This document shows positions 53,274 to 62,125 of a stretch of DNA of 64,000 nucleotides, one piece after another. The position numbers and the translations under genes are program-made. The notes beneath the pieces were generated by a model. That model saw nothing but the letters and a program-made list of their open reading frames with translations, was not told where the DNA came from and made no database searches. The DNA is from JAEUIE01 sp046350055. Its GTDB lineage: Bacteria > Planctomycetota > Planctomycetia > Gemmatales > HRBIN36. Every line of letters begins with the position of its first letter. Position 1 is the stretch's first letter. The stretch covers positions 186,001 through 250,000 of the forward strand of contig JAXMBC010000001.1 of the NCBI GenBank assembly GCA_046350055.1, in the 5' to 3' direction.

Positions 53274-55757
53274 ATGTTTGCTTCCATGTTCAATCTCAAC
53301 ACACCAAAGACACAACCTATGCGATTCACCATACTCACCCTGACCCTCGGCCTGGTTGCCTTCGCTGGCAATGCCAGTGAACCCACGCCGTCAGCTGCCC
53401 CGTCGCTCACCGGCATTGCTGTCTATCCGCCCGACGTCAACCTGAACACCAACCGCGATCGACAGTCGTTTATCGTGCAGGCGACCTACAGCGATGGCAT
53501 CACCCGCGACGTCACCAGCGAAGTGAAAGCGGAGCTCAAAGACGGCAGCCTGGCCAAGCTCGACAAGAGCACTCTCTACCCTGCCAGGGATGGAGCTACG
53601 GAACTCAAGCTCAGCTACTCCGGCAAGGAAGTGGTTGTCCCCATCAAGGTGAAGGATGCTACCGCAGATCGGCCCATCAGCTTCAATCTCGACGTCATGC
53701 CTGTCTTCATGAAGACCGGTTGCAATGTCGGTTCCTGCCACGGGGCTGCCCGAGGCAAGGATGGCTTCCGCCTGTCCCTCTTCGGGTTCGATCCGGATGG
53801 TGATCACTACCGCCTCACCCGCGAACTGAATGGTCGCCGTATCAACCTGGCCGTGCCTGGCGACAGCATGCTGCTGGAGAAAGCCTGCGGCAAGGTGCCC
53901 CACACCGGTGGCAAGAAAATGGAAGAGGGTGGCGAACTCTATCGTGAAGTCGTCCGCTGGCTCGAGGCCGGCGCCCCGAACGATCCACCTACCGTGGCCA
54001 AGCCCATCGCCCTGGAACTCTATCCGAAGAACGCGGTGCTCGACGGCAAGGACGCGAAGCAGAAACTCACCGTACGGGCCAAATACTCCGACGGCACTGA
54101 CCGTGATGTGACCCACCTCGCCTACTTCATGTCGAACAACGACCGCTCTGCTGCGGTGTCGCAGGAAGGCATCGTGACCGCTGGTGAACGTGGCGAGGCC
54201 TTCATCTCGGCCCGGTTCGAGACGTTCAACACCGGTTCGCCGTTCATCGTGCTGCCCAAGGGCTTCCAGTTCACCTTCCCGAATGTGCCTGAAAACAACT
54301 ACATCGACACCCTGATCTTCAACAAGCTGAAGAAGCTTCGGATGACGCCATCGGGCTTGTGCGATGACGCCACTTTCCTCCGCCGCGTGTTCCTCGACAT
54401 CGTCGGCACCGTGCCCACCGCCGACGAGAGCCGCAAGTTCCTCGACGACAGCGACCCGAAGAAGCGGGAGAAGCTGGTCGATGAACTGCTGGGCCGCAAG
54501 GAGTTTGTGGAACTGTGGGTGATGAAGTGGGCGGAACTGCTGCAGATCCGCTCCAACATCAATGTCAGCTACAAATCGACACTGCTCTATTTCAACTGGC
54601 TGCAGGACAAGATCTCCAACAACGTGCCGATGGACGAAATGGTGCGGGAACTGCTTTCCTCCAAAGGCGGCACCTTTGCCATGCCTGCCACCAATTTCTA
54701 CCAGGTGGAGACTGATACGCTGAAGCTGACGGAAAACGTCGCCCAGGTGTTCATGGGTATGCGAATCCAGTGTGCCCAGTGCCACAACCATCCGTTCGAC
54801 CGCTGGACGATGAATGATTACTACAGCTTTGCGTCGTTCTTCTCGCAGGTTGGCCGCAAGGGTGGCGAAGATCCGCGTGAACTGATCATCTTCAATGCAG
54901 GCGGCGGCGAGATCAACCATCCCACCAAAGCCAGACCGCTTCCTCCCAAGTTCCTGGGTGGCGATACGCCCGAAGTGCAGGGCAAGGACCGTCGGCAGGT
55001 ACTGGCCGACTGGCTGGCTTCCGACAAGAACCCCTACTTCGCTTCCAACCTGGCCAATATCGTCTGGACTCACTTCTTTGGCAAAGGCATTGTGGAACCG
55101 GTCGATGATGTCCGTATCAGTAACCCGCCAAGCAATGATGAACTGCTGGCCGAACTGGGCAAGAGGTTCAGCGGCTATAAGTACGACTTCCGCAAGCTCA
55201 TCCGTGATATCTGCACGTCACGCACCTATCAACTGGTGACGCAGTCGAATGAGACCAACGAACTGGACAGTCGCAACTTCGCCAAAGCCTCGGTACGACG
55301 GCTGCGGGCCGAGGTACTGCTGGATGTGGTCTCGCAGGTAACGGAGACGAAGAACAAGTTTCAGGGGTTGCCGCTGGGTGCCCGGGCGGTGCAGATCGCT
55401 GACGGCCAGGCAAGCACCTACTTCCTGACCACGTTTGGCCGTGCCACCCGGGAAACGGTGTGTTCGTGCGAAGTGAAGATGGAGCCGAACCTCTCGCAGG
55501 CGCTGCATCTGCTCAATGGCGACACGGTGACCAACCGTGTCACCTCGGGTGGTGTGATTTCGCGGGCCCTGGCTGCGAAGAAAACACCTTCAGAGATCAT
55601 CGAAGACCTCTACCTCCGCTGTCTGAACCGTAAGGTGACCCGTGAAGAACTGAGAGCCCTCTGCTCCATCGTCGCCACCAGCGGCGATCCCCAGAAGGCC
55701 CTTGAAGACGTGTTCTGGGGCATCCTCAACAGCCGGGAGTTTTTGTTTAACCACTAG
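53274..55757 (+). CDS. DUF1549/DUF1553 (PSD1-type) protein with Ig-like domains
   Basis: The 827-residue product has a signal peptide (within about 16-36), bacterial Ig-like (BIG2) strands LTGIAVYPPDVNLNTNRD, a heme-like CNVGSCHGAARGKDGFRLSLFGFDP segment (two cysteines with CH, spacing four residues), a second BIG2-like domain, then DUF1549 (DTLIFNKLKKLRMTPSGLCDD) and DUF1553 (QVFMGMRIQCAQCHNHPFDRW, a genuine CxxCH-type CAQCH). The operon neighbours are DUF1501 and PPC proteins. I keep the ATG at 53274 because GGGAGGGAAG precedes it; the ATG at 53319 is an alternative directly before the hydrophobic core. Function likely involves c-type heme, otherwise unknown. Confidence 0.88.
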   Translation: MFASMFNLNTPKTQPMRFTILTLTLGLVAFAGNASEPTPSAAPSLTGIAVYPPDVNLNTNRDRQSFIVQATYSDGITRDVTSEVKAELKDGSLAKLDKSTLYPARDGATELKLSYSGKEVVVPIKVKDATADRPISFNLDVMPVFMKTGCNVGSCHGAARGKDGFRLSLFGFDPDGDHYRLTRELNGRRINLAVPGDSMLLEKACGKVPHTGGKKMEEGGELYREVVRWLEAGAPNDPPTVAKPIALELYPKNAVLDGKDAKQKLTVRAKYSDGTDRDVTHLAYFMSNNDRSAAVSQEGIVTAGERGEAFISARFETFNTGSPFIVLPKGFQFTFPNVPENNYIDTLIFNKLKKLRMTPSGLCDDATFLRRVFLDIVGTVPTADESRKFLDDSDPKKREKLVDELLGRKEFVELWVMKWAELLQIRSNINVSYKSTLLYFNWLQDKISNNVPMDEMVRELLSSKGGTFAMPATNFYQVETDTLKLTENVAQVFMGMRIQCAQCHNHPFDRWTMNDYYSFASFFSQVGRKGGEDPRELIIFNAGGGEINHPTKARPLPPKFLGGDTPEVQGKDRRQVLADWLASDKNPYFASNLANIVWTHFFGKGIVEPVDDVRISNPPSNDELLAELGKRFSGYKYDFRKLIRDICTSRTYQLVTQSNETNELDSRNFAKASVRRLRAEVLLDVVSQVTETKNKFQGLPLGARAVQIADGQASTYFLTTFGRATRETVCSCEVKMEPNLSQALHLLNGDTVTNRVTSGGVISRALAAKKTPSEIIEDLYLRCLNRKVTREELRALCSIVATSGDPQKALEDVFWGILNSREFLFNH

Positions 55758-55772
55758 CTGGCAAACGTCGTT

Positions 55773-56422
55773 AGCTCCGAAGGAGCGCGAGAACAAAGCC
55801 CAGGGCGCAGCCCTGGGTGATGATACAAACGACCACCAAGCTCCGAAGGAGCGGGAGAAACCTGTAAGGCATGCCGCAGTCCCTGACACGTATCCTGGTT
55901 CACATTGTCTTCAGCACCAAGGGCCGTCGCCCCTGGCTGCAAGACAAACAGGTGCGTGCTGATCTGCATGCCTATCTCGCGTCCATCTGTCTACAGCACG
56001 AATGCCCGGCAATCATCATCAACGGGGTGGAAGACCATGTCCACCTCTTGTGTGTACTCTCCCGAAAGATCGCACTCAAAGACCTGATCGAACACCTGAA
56101 GACCAACTCGTCCAAGGTCATGAAGACCAAAGGGCCGTTCTACCACGATTTCTACTGGCAGAGCGGATACGGTGCGTTTTCAGTCAGCCCTTCGAAAGAG
56201 GATGACGTCAAGGGATACATCGAACGTCAGGAAGAACATCACAGTGCGCAGCCTTTTCAGGATGAGTATCGTGAGCTGTGTCTGAAGCACAACGTTCCTT
56301 TGGATGAACGCTATGTATGGGAATAACCAACTCCTTCTCTCGCCCCTTCGGGGCTGGAGAAACTGTTTGTCACGTACCCCAGGGCTGCGCCCTGGGCTTT
56401 GTTCTCGCGCTCCTTCGGAGCT
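55773..56422. mobile_element. RAYT/IS200-like element with 45-bp perfect inverted repeats
   Basis: Left arm 55773-55817 and right arm 56378-56422 are exact reverse complements over 45 bases, each made of two palindromes (AGCTCCGAAGGAGC and CCCAGGGCGCAGCCCTGGG). A third shorter copy AGCTCCGAAGGAGCGGGAG is at 55839-55857. The single gene inside is a Y1/HUH transposase. The element sits between the DUF1549 gene and its usual cytochrome/WD40 partner. Confidence 0.85.
55871..56326 (+). CDS. tnpA: IS200/IS605-family (REP-associated, Y1) transposase TnpA
   Basis: A 151-residue HUH single-strand transposase. The histidine pair is in EDHVHLLCVL (H-V-H, about residues 57-59), and the catalytic tyrosine is probably in the C-terminal helix DVKGYIERQEEHH. 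HIVFSTKGRRPWL and FYWQSGYGAFSVSPS are typical of this clade. Length and motifs are intact, so the enzyme may be active. The flanking hairpins are probably its recognition sequences, as for RAYT proteins and REP sequences. It is inserted within the planctomycete cytochrome cluster. Confidence 0.92.
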   Translation: MPQSLTRILVHIVFSTKGRRPWLQDKQVRADLHAYLASICLQHECPAIIINGVEDHVHLLCVLSRKIALKDLIEHLKTNSSKVMKTKGPFYHDFYWQSGYGAFSVSPSKEDDVKGYIERQEEHHSAQPFQDEYRELCLKHNVPLDERYVWE

Positions 56423-56465
56423 GTCGCCGAGACAAAAAGCCTGCATTTGTGATTGGGGTTTTCGC

Positions 56466-58526
56466 ATGACGGTTTGCCAACGTATCTCACGATTCATGTT
56501 GCTGTTCTCGGTTATCTTGATTCTTCCAGACATGCTTCAGGCCGACGACAAGAAGCTCAACTTCCAGGAACATGTCCTGCCCCTCTTGCGAGAGAAATGT
56601 GCATCATGCCATAACCCTGACAAGAAACAGGGTGGTGTGAATGTGCTCAGCTTCAGCGCCCTCATGGAAGGCGGTTCGCGTGGCAAGATCCTTGAGCCAG
56701 GCGACCCGGAGCAGAGCACCATCTACCTGCTGATGGCTCACAAAGAACAGCCTGCCATGCCCCCGAAGTCTCCCAAGCTGCCGGACAAGGATCTGGAGCT
56801 GGTGGCCAACTGGATCAAGGGCGGCGCTCTGGATACCGCTGGCAGTACCGCTGCCCCGAAGAAGCCCAAGGCTGACCTGAGCCTCAAGACCGCTTCCCGC
56901 GGCAAGCCCGAAGGCCCACCGCCGATGCCAGCTGATTCGCTTCTGCTCGATCCGCTGGTCAAGACACCGCGGGGTAATGCCATCACTGCGCTGGCTGCCA
57001 GCCCCTGGGCGCCCGTCGTCGCCGTGGCCAGCAGCAAGTCGATCATTCTCTACCACACTGATACGCAAGATGTGCTCGGCGTGCTGCCCTTCCCCGAAGG
57101 ACAGATCAACGTCCTCAAGTTCAGCCGCAATGGTGCCCTGCTATTGGCGGCAGGCGGACGGGGCGGCCAATCGGGCAAAGCCATTGTCTACGACATCAAG
57201 ACAGGCAACCGCGTGATCGAAGTGGGTGAAGAGACCGATGCCATTCTTGCTGCTGACATCAGCCCCGATCAATCGCAGATCGCTGTCGGCAATGCTTCCA
57301 AAATGGTCCGCATCTACTCCACCAAGGATGGCAGCGTCCTGCACAAGCTCAAGAAGCACACCGACTGGGTAACCGCCCTGGAATTCAGCCCCGACGGCGT
57401 GTTGCTGGCCACCGGTGACCGTAATGGCGGCCTGGCTGTGTGGGAAGCGGGTTCCGGGCAGGAGTTCATCCAGATTCGTGGCCCGCAGCTTGCCATCTCC
57501 GAAGTGAGCTGGCGGCCTGATGGCAATATCCTCGCTGTCAGCAGCGAAGATACACAGATCCGCCTCTTTGAAATGGAAAATGGCAACCAGGTGAAAGCCT
57601 GGGGGGCACATGGTGGTGGGGCGCTGAGCGTCAAGTATCACCACGACGGCAGACTCGTCAGCACCGGCCGCGACCGTGTCACCAAGATCTGGGATGGCAA
57701 CGGGGCCTTGCAGAAGCAAACCCCCGGTACACCCGATGTCGCTCTCAAGGCGGCTTGGGCGCACGATGGTTCCAAGGTGCTTGCCGGCGACTGGGTCGGC
57801 CAGGTGCACTATTACTCAGCCGCCGATGGCAAGGAGATCGGCCAGGTGGTGTCCAACCCACTGGGGCTGGATCAGCGATTGGCTGCAGCACTGCAGCAGC
57901 TCACTCCCGCCAGGGCGAGGCAGAAGCAGACGAATGATACCTTCGTGGCGGTGCAAGCCGCGCTGCAGAAGGCGAACACGGAACTGGCCGCGGTACAGAA
58001 GCAGGTGGCAGACACGACGGGAGCTGTCAAGCACTGGCAGAACCAGGTGAATGCCGCTGCCGTCGATCCGACACTGGCGGCCGCGAAAGCTGCCGGCGAT
58101 GCGGTGCCTGCGAAGGAACAGGCAGTAGCGAAGTTGAGCGAGGTGGCTGCCAAGGCTAAGGAAGCCGCTGAGAAGCTGGCGGGCAATGCCGAGCTGGCAA
58201 CGTTCTCCATGCAGAGCCAGGCACTGGCTGCCAAGCATGCAACCGAGTTGGCGGCAGCCAAGCAGTATGCCGCGCAGATGCTGGCAGCAGCCAAGCCGGC
58301 TCAGGACAGGCTAGCTGCGGCCCATGCCGAGCTAGGCAAGGCCCAGGTGGCTCACAATGCAGCCAGTCAGTTGCTTCCCGGCAAGCAGGCTGCGCAGAAG
58401 GCGGCCCAGGATCAGTTGCCTGCGGCTCAGTCTGCAGCCCAGGCAGCGAACGCCGAGGTGCAGGTCCTGGAAACAAAAGTCGCCCGTATGCAGAAGGCGA
58501 CCGCGACAAAGACGGCGAGCAAGTAG
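56466..58526 (+). CDS. Planctomycete c-type cytochrome (PSCyt1) fused to WD40 and Ala-rich coiled coil
   Basis: From the ATG at 56466 the product has 686 residues. The order is signal peptide (FMLLFSVILILPDMLQA), a PSCyt1-type heme domain with CASCH (LREKCASCHNPDKKQGG) and distal Met in AMPPKSPKL, about six WD40 blades (VTALEFSPDGVLLATGDRNGGLAVWEAGSG and others), and a long Ala/Lys/Gln-rich coiled coil (about 470-686). An upstream ATG at 56304 is rejected because those codons lie in the RAYT repeat. It is probably a periplasmic electron carrier or assembly protein partnered with the DUF1549/DUF1553 protein; the link is by family co-occurrence. Confidence 0.88.
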   Translation: MTVCQRISRFMLLFSVILILPDMLQADDKKLNFQEHVLPLLREKCASCHNPDKKQGGVNVLSFSALMEGGSRGKILEPGDPEQSTIYLLMAHKEQPAMPPKSPKLPDKDLELVANWIKGGALDTAGSTAAPKKPKADLSLKTASRGKPEGPPPMPADSLLLDPLVKTPRGNAITALAASPWAPVVAVASSKSIILYHTDTQDVLGVLPFPEGQINVLKFSRNGALLLAAGGRGGQSGKAIVYDIKTGNRVIEVGEETDAILAADISPDQSQIAVGNASKMVRIYSTKDGSVLHKLKKHTDWVTALEFSPDGVLLATGDRNGGLAVWEAGSGQEFIQIRGPQLAISEVSWRPDGNILAVSSEDTQIRLFEMENGNQVKAWGAHGGGALSVKYHHDGRLVSTGRDRVTKIWDGNGALQKQTPGTPDVALKAAWAHDGSKVLAGDWVGQVHYYSAADGKEIGQVVSNPLGLDQRLAAALQQLTPARARQKQTNDTFVAVQAALQKANTELAAVQKQVADTTGAVKHWQNQVNAAAVDPTLAAAKAAGDAVPAKEQAVAKLSEVAAKAKEAAEKLAGNAELATFSMQSQALAAKHATELAAAKQYAAQMLAAAKPAQDRLAAAHAELGKAQVAHNAASQLLPGKQAAQKAAQDQLPAAQSAAQAANAEVQVLETKVARMQKATATKTASK

Positions 58527-58557
58527 TACGCCGAGAGCCACGCACGGAGTGACATGG

Positions 58558-58577
58558 TAGGGTACGCTTTGCGTACC
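58558..58577. repeat. Palindromic repeat TAGGGTACGC...GCGTACC, left copy
   Basis: TAGGGTACGCTTTGCGTACC forms a 7-bp hairpin with a TTT loop. An inverted copy lies at 59103-59122 on the other side of the small membrane-protein gene. Confidence 0.65.
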
Positions 58578-58625
58578 TAGCCACGATGAGATTCCGCTAC
58601 AACTTGTTGAAGACGTGCATGTAAA

Positions 58626-59000
58626 ATGGAACACATGTCTTCGCGTACGAATGTCAGCGAACTCACGAGGAAGAACACGCACCGTGTTATTCTCGTCGGC
58701 CTGTTTCTACTCCTGACAAGTTGGATCATCAGCCTGACTGCCTCAGTAGTGGCGGAGAGATGGCTGCCGCCTCCGTCCGAAGATATCAGCCAGTCGATCC
58801 TGCGAGACTGGGCTCACGGACGGTTGACCTATCTCTACTTTCTGGCCGCTCTGGTTCTGGACTTGCTCGTGGTGTTTCTCTGTGTGGTGGCGTTCAGCAC
58901 CAGTGTCTATCGTGTCCGTGCGGTGGTTTTAATCATCATCAGCGGCCTTTCGCTGACCTGGCACGGCATGGCCGTCAGCGTTCAACTCGCGATGCGATAA
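58626..59000 (+). CDS. Small three-helix membrane protein, hypothetical
   Basis: A 124-residue protein with three hydrophobic helices: about 22-42, 66-90 and 96-118. A short charged loop (ERWLPPPSEDISQS) connects the first two. No motif recognised. It is bracketed by inverted GGTACGC hairpins and lies between the cytochrome/WD40 gene and pyrC. The ATGs at 58626 and 58635 lack a Shine-Dalgarno. Confidence 0.5.
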   Translation: MEHMSSRTNVSELTRKNTHRVILVGLFLLLTSWIISLTASVVAERWLPPPSEDISQSILRDWAHGRLTYLYFLAALVLDLLVVFLCVVAFSTSVYRVRAVVLIIISGLSLTWHGMAVSVQLAMR

Positions 59001-59102
59001 GTGCAACCCTACCTGCCCGCAGTGAGGTTTCACTGCAACTGTCAGTGTTGCTGCCTCCCGTGACCTTCTCTTTCACGGTTGCACTACTACGCGCCTCGGG
59101 GA

Positions 59103-59122
59103 GGTACGCACAGCGTACCCTA
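59103..59122. repeat. Palindromic repeat, inverted right copy, supplying the pyrC stop codon
   Basis: GGTACGCACAGCGTACCCTA is the inverse of the copy at 58558-58577 with one loop change. On the minus strand its TAG is the stop codon of pyrC. Confidence 0.65.
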
Positions 59123-60412
59123 CGAAGGTAACTGATACCGCACTTCACCATGCACAATCGCCATGGTGGCGCGGCCGACGACTTCCCAGCCGTGGAACGG
59201 GGTGTTGCGGCTCTTGGATTTGAACTGGTTCTTGTCGATCGTCCACTTCATGTGGGGATCGATCACCGTGACATCCGCATCCATGCCGGGCATGAGTGAT
59301 CCCTTGCCGGGCAGTCGCAGGATGCGGGCCGGGTTCGTGGTCATCTTTTCGATCATCTGCGGCCAGGTGAGGTGGCCGGGGACGATGAGGCCGTGGATAC
59401 AGAGGGGCAGGAAGGTTTCGAGGCCGAGGATGCCGTTGGGAGCCTGCTCCAGTTCACGCAGTTTCTTCTCGGCAGCATGCGGGGCGTGATCGGTACAAAG
59501 CACATCGATGGTATTGTCTTTCAGCCCGGCGATGATCGCGGCAACGTCCTTCTTGCCTCGCAGCGGGGGCGACATCTTGTAGTTGCTGTCATAGGTTTGC
59601 AGGCATTCATCTGTCAGCAGGAAGTGATGCGGACACGCTTCGCCTGTTACCTTGATGTTCTTCTCTTTGCCCCGGCGGATGAGCTCCACTGAGCCTGCAG
59701 TAGAGACGTGCAGGATGTGCAGTGTGCCGCCAGTGAGTTCCGCGAGGATGATGTCGCGGGCGACCATAATCTCCTCGGCAGCCGAGGGGTAGCCGCGTAA
59801 GCCGAGCTTCATGGACCATTCGCCTTCGTTCATCACTGCATCTTTGCTGAGATCGAGGTCTTCGCAGTGGTTGAGCACCGGCTTATCGAACATCTGGCAG
59901 TATTCGAGAGCCCGGCGCATGATCTCGGCACTTTTCACTGGAGTGCCATCGTCGGTAAAAGCCACCGCTCCGCCGGCGACCATGGCGCCCATCTCGGCCA
60001 GCTCTTCGCCCTTTCGACCCTTGGTGATGGAGCCGATGGGGAAGACATGGGCCTGATGAGCCCGCTTGGCCTGCAGCACCACGAACTCGGCAGCGGCCTG
60101 ACTATCAATGGCTGGTTCGGTGTTGGGCATGCAGGCGACAGAGGTGACACCGCCGGCGAGAGCCGCGGCAGCCCCGGTGGCAATGGTCTCATCCTCTTCG
60201 CGGCCTGGCTCCCGCAGGTGAACGTGGATATCGATCAGTCCCGGCGTGACGATCTTGCCCGTTGCGTTAATGGTGATATCAGCCTTGAGGTCAGGGCGAT
60301 GGCCCACATGCAACACCTTGTCGCCATGCAGCCAGACATCGGCGACGGCATCGAGCCGCTGACTGGGATCAATAACGCGGCCACCGGTGATCAAGGTTGT
60401 CTTAACTGGCAT
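59120..60412 (-). CDS. pyrC: Dihydroorotase PyrC
   Basis: This enzyme of pyrimidine biosynthesis closes carbamoyl-aspartate to dihydroorotate. The metal motif DIHVHLREPG lies at 61-70 (H63, H65), followed by KEDE-like REEDETIATG, LNHCEDLDL with the third zinc His, ILHVSTAGSVELI, CPHHFLLTD and CTDHAPHA. The 430-residue length fits the type I (pyrC/pyrX-like) dihydroorotase of bacteria that pair with PyrB. The ATG at 60412 is used; upstream frame lies in a repeat. It is downstream of pyrB, with a four-helix-bundle gene inserted between. Confidence 0.95.
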   Translation of the reverse strand: MPVKTTLITGGRVIDPSQRLDAVADVWLHGDKVLHVGHRPDLKADITINATGKIVTPGLIDIHVHLREPGREEDETIATGAAAALAGGVTSVACMPNTEPAIDSQAAAEFVVLQAKRAHQAHVFPIGSITKGRKGEELAEMGAMVAGGAVAFTDDGTPVKSAEIMRRALEYCQMFDKPVLNHCEDLDLSKDAVMNEGEWSMKLGLRGYPSAAEEIMVARDIILAELTGGTLHILHVSTAGSVELIRRGKEKNIKVTGEACPHHFLLTDECLQTYDSNYKMSPPLRGKKDVAAIIAGLKDNTIDVLCTDHAPHAAEKKLRELEQAPNGILGLETFLPLCIHGLIVPGHLTWPQMIEKMTTNPARILRLPGKGSLMPGMDADVTVIDPHMKWTIDKNQFKSKSRNTPFHGWEVVGRATMAIVHGEVRYQLPS

Positions 60413-60434
60413 GGTGTTTGTTGTCCTGGTGATC

Positions 60435-60913
60435 AAGTCCTGAGTGCTGAGTGCTGAGTCCTGAGTCCTGAGAATACAGAACTCACTGGGTGTGTTGCTT
60501 TTGAACTGAGGCTCGCAGTCCACCGATGATCTTTCCTACCTCAACGGCTTGGGTCATCAAGTGTTTGACTTGAGTCTCAAGACAAAGGCCTGCATCCTGT
60601 GCCACATACAAGTGTGATCGCAGTTCTGCCAATGAGGACTTGGCGATGGACAGGAATTGGTGGAATTCTCCCAGGCGATGGCGTTCAAATCCCTCGGCAA
60701 TGTTGGCCATGATGGACACAGACGCTCGACGCATCTGATCTTTCAATCCGAAATCCTTGGCTAACGCTCCTTCCAAGGTCAATGCATATATCTGCTTTGT
60801 CAGCACCCTTGCCTTCTGCCAGGCAATCAAGTCCTCGAAGCAATCAATTCTCTGGGTGTCCATGCGAACCTCATCTTAACTAACGGTCTTTGTATTCTCA
60901 GGACTCAGGACTT
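60435..60913. mobile_element. Cassette: IVS/S23-type gene between inverted heptad repeats
   Basis: The left arm is AAGTCCT-GAGTGCT-GAGTGCT-GAGTCCT-GAGTCCT-GAGAATA (60435-60476). The right arm (60893-60913) is the inverse of AAGTCCT-GAGTCCT-GAGAATA. Both share the same first and last units and differ only in how many internal units they hold. The only gene inside is the four-helix-bundle protein. The whole lies inside the pyrB-pyrC pair. Confidence 0.7.
60483..60863 (-). CDS. Four-helix-bundle protein of the 23S rRNA intervening-sequence (S23/IVS) family
   Basis: A 126-residue protein with the family pattern: FEDLIAWQKARVLTKQIY, then LKDQMRRASVSIMANIAEGF with the GFER motif, FLSIAKSSLAELRSHLYVA and a final amphipathic helix. 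The IVS/S23 family (TIGR02436) was first found inside 23S rRNA spacers of Leptospira and Coxiella, and is related to the Avd accessory protein of diversity-generating retroelements. A stand-alone copy is common in planctomycetes. GAGG lies 5 bases before the ATG. It is bracketed by inverted heptad repeats. Its function is not established; nucleic-acid binding is likely. Confidence 0.85.
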   Translation of the reverse strand: MDTQRIDCFEDLIAWQKARVLTKQIYALTLEGALAKDFGLKDQMRRASVSIMANIAEGFERHRLGEFHQFLSIAKSSLAELRSHLYVAQDAGLCLETQVKHLMTQAVEVGKIIGGLRASVQKQHTQ

Positions 60914-60945
60914 GACTCTGTTACTCAGAACACAATGCAAGACAG

Positions 60946-61947
60946 CTATTCCAGATCCGACATTTGCCCGCCACACAACAGGTAGAGCACCGCCATGCGG
61001 ACGGCGACGCCGTTGGTCACCTGGTCGAGGATGGCGGAGTTGGGGCCGTCGGCGACTTCGGGGGTCATCTCGATGCCGCGGTTGATGGGGCCGGGGGCGA
61101 GGATGAGGGTGTCAGGCTTGCAGAGTTGCATGCGGCGGCCGGTCATGCCGTAGAGAGCAGCATACTCACCGATGGAGGGGAACAGGCCGTTGCGTTGCCG
61201 TTCGAACTGGATACGGAGCAGGTTGACCACATCGAGCCGAGGCAGGAGTTTGTCGAGGTTGTATTCGACTTCGACGCCCAACTCCCGGATGTCGCGGGGG
61301 ATGAGCGTGGGCGGTCCACAGACGATTACCCTGGCCCCCAGTTTCGTGAGAGCCTGGATGTTGCTGCGAGCCACGCGGCTGTGGGCGATGTCACCGACAA
61401 GGCCTACGGTGAGGCCTTTGACGGTACCCTTCCGCTGACGGATGGTGAAGGCATCGAGCAGTCCCTGGGTGGGGTGTTCATGGGCGCCATCGCCAGCGTT
61501 GATCACGCCGCACCTGACATGCTTGCTGAGCAGCAACGGAGAACCACTCATCGCATGGCGAATGACCATGATGTCCATACCCATCGCCTCGATATTCTTG
61601 GCGGTATCGATGAAGGTCTCGCCCTTGCTCAGGCTCGAGGTGGTCGTAGTGAAATCGACCGTATCGGCCGAGAGGCGTTTGGCAGCGAGGCTGAAGCTGG
61701 TCTTGGTGCGGGTGCTGGGCTCGAAGAAGAGGTTGACGACGGCCTTGCCCTTCAGGACGGGGACGATCTTGCGTTTGCGTTGATTGATCTCGAGGAAGCC
61801 GGCAGCAGTGTCGAGAATGAGCTCGATCTCGGCTGGATCGAGTTCTTCGAGAGTGAGAAGGTGTTTGCGAGACCAGGTCATTTTGGGCTTCGTGTGGATA
61901 GGCGCCTGGCTGGAGCCGGCAGTGCGGGGGGTATCCACCGTGGTCAT
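60946..61947 (-). CDS. pyrB: Aspartate carbamoyltransferase catalytic subunit PyrB
   Basis: Catalyses carbamoyl phosphate plus aspartate to carbamoyl-aspartate, the committed step of pyrimidine biosynthesis. The carbamoyl-phosphate loop FFEPSTRTKTSF is at about 74-85 (STRTKT), a second active-site loop is at GDGAHEHPTQGLLDAF (HPTQ at 158-161), and the aspartate side has NLLRIQFERQ and LAPGPINRG. The 333-residue length is normal apart from an N-terminal extension. The ATG at 61947 is best: TGAGG is 6 bases upstream. It is upstream of pyrC on the same strand. Confidence 0.95.
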   Translation of the reverse strand: MTTVDTPRTAGSSQAPIHTKPKMTWSRKHLLTLEELDPAEIELILDTAAGFLEINQRKRKIVPVLKGKAVVNLFFEPSTRTKTSFSLAAKRLSADTVDFTTTTSSLSKGETFIDTAKNIEAMGMDIMVIRHAMSGSPLLLSKHVRCGVINAGDGAHEHPTQGLLDAFTIRQRKGTVKGLTVGLVGDIAHSRVARSNIQALTKLGARVIVCGPPTLIPRDIRELGVEVEYNLDKLLPRLDVVNLLRIQFERQRNGLFPSIGEYAALYGMTGRRMQLCKPDTLILAPGPINRGIEMTPEVADGPNSAILDQVTNGVAVRMAVLYLLCGGQMSDLE

Positions 61948-62125
61948 GGTCATCCTCAGATGGCAACATCTATGAGTTAACATAGTCATCGCTCCACCAT
62001 TTCACCAGACCTTCATACAGGCTCTTGCAGAAATCCTGGCGCCGGCTGTTAATCGGCGGCGATTCTGGCAGTACTCCCTGATAGCGGCCAACGCTTTTGG
62101 CCCCCTTTATCCCGGGAGTCTTGTC

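Noticed and set aside
53391..55073. Long minus-strand frame of 560 codons
   Set aside because: It is antisense to the DUF1549/DUF1553 gene, has no homology-like motifs and is a frame shadow of GC-rich codons. The same applies to long antisense frames at 49354-50469, 44444-45472 and 60964-61980.
60435..60913. CRISPR-like repeat array
   Set aside because: Units are 7 bases, contiguous, with no spacers and no cas genes.
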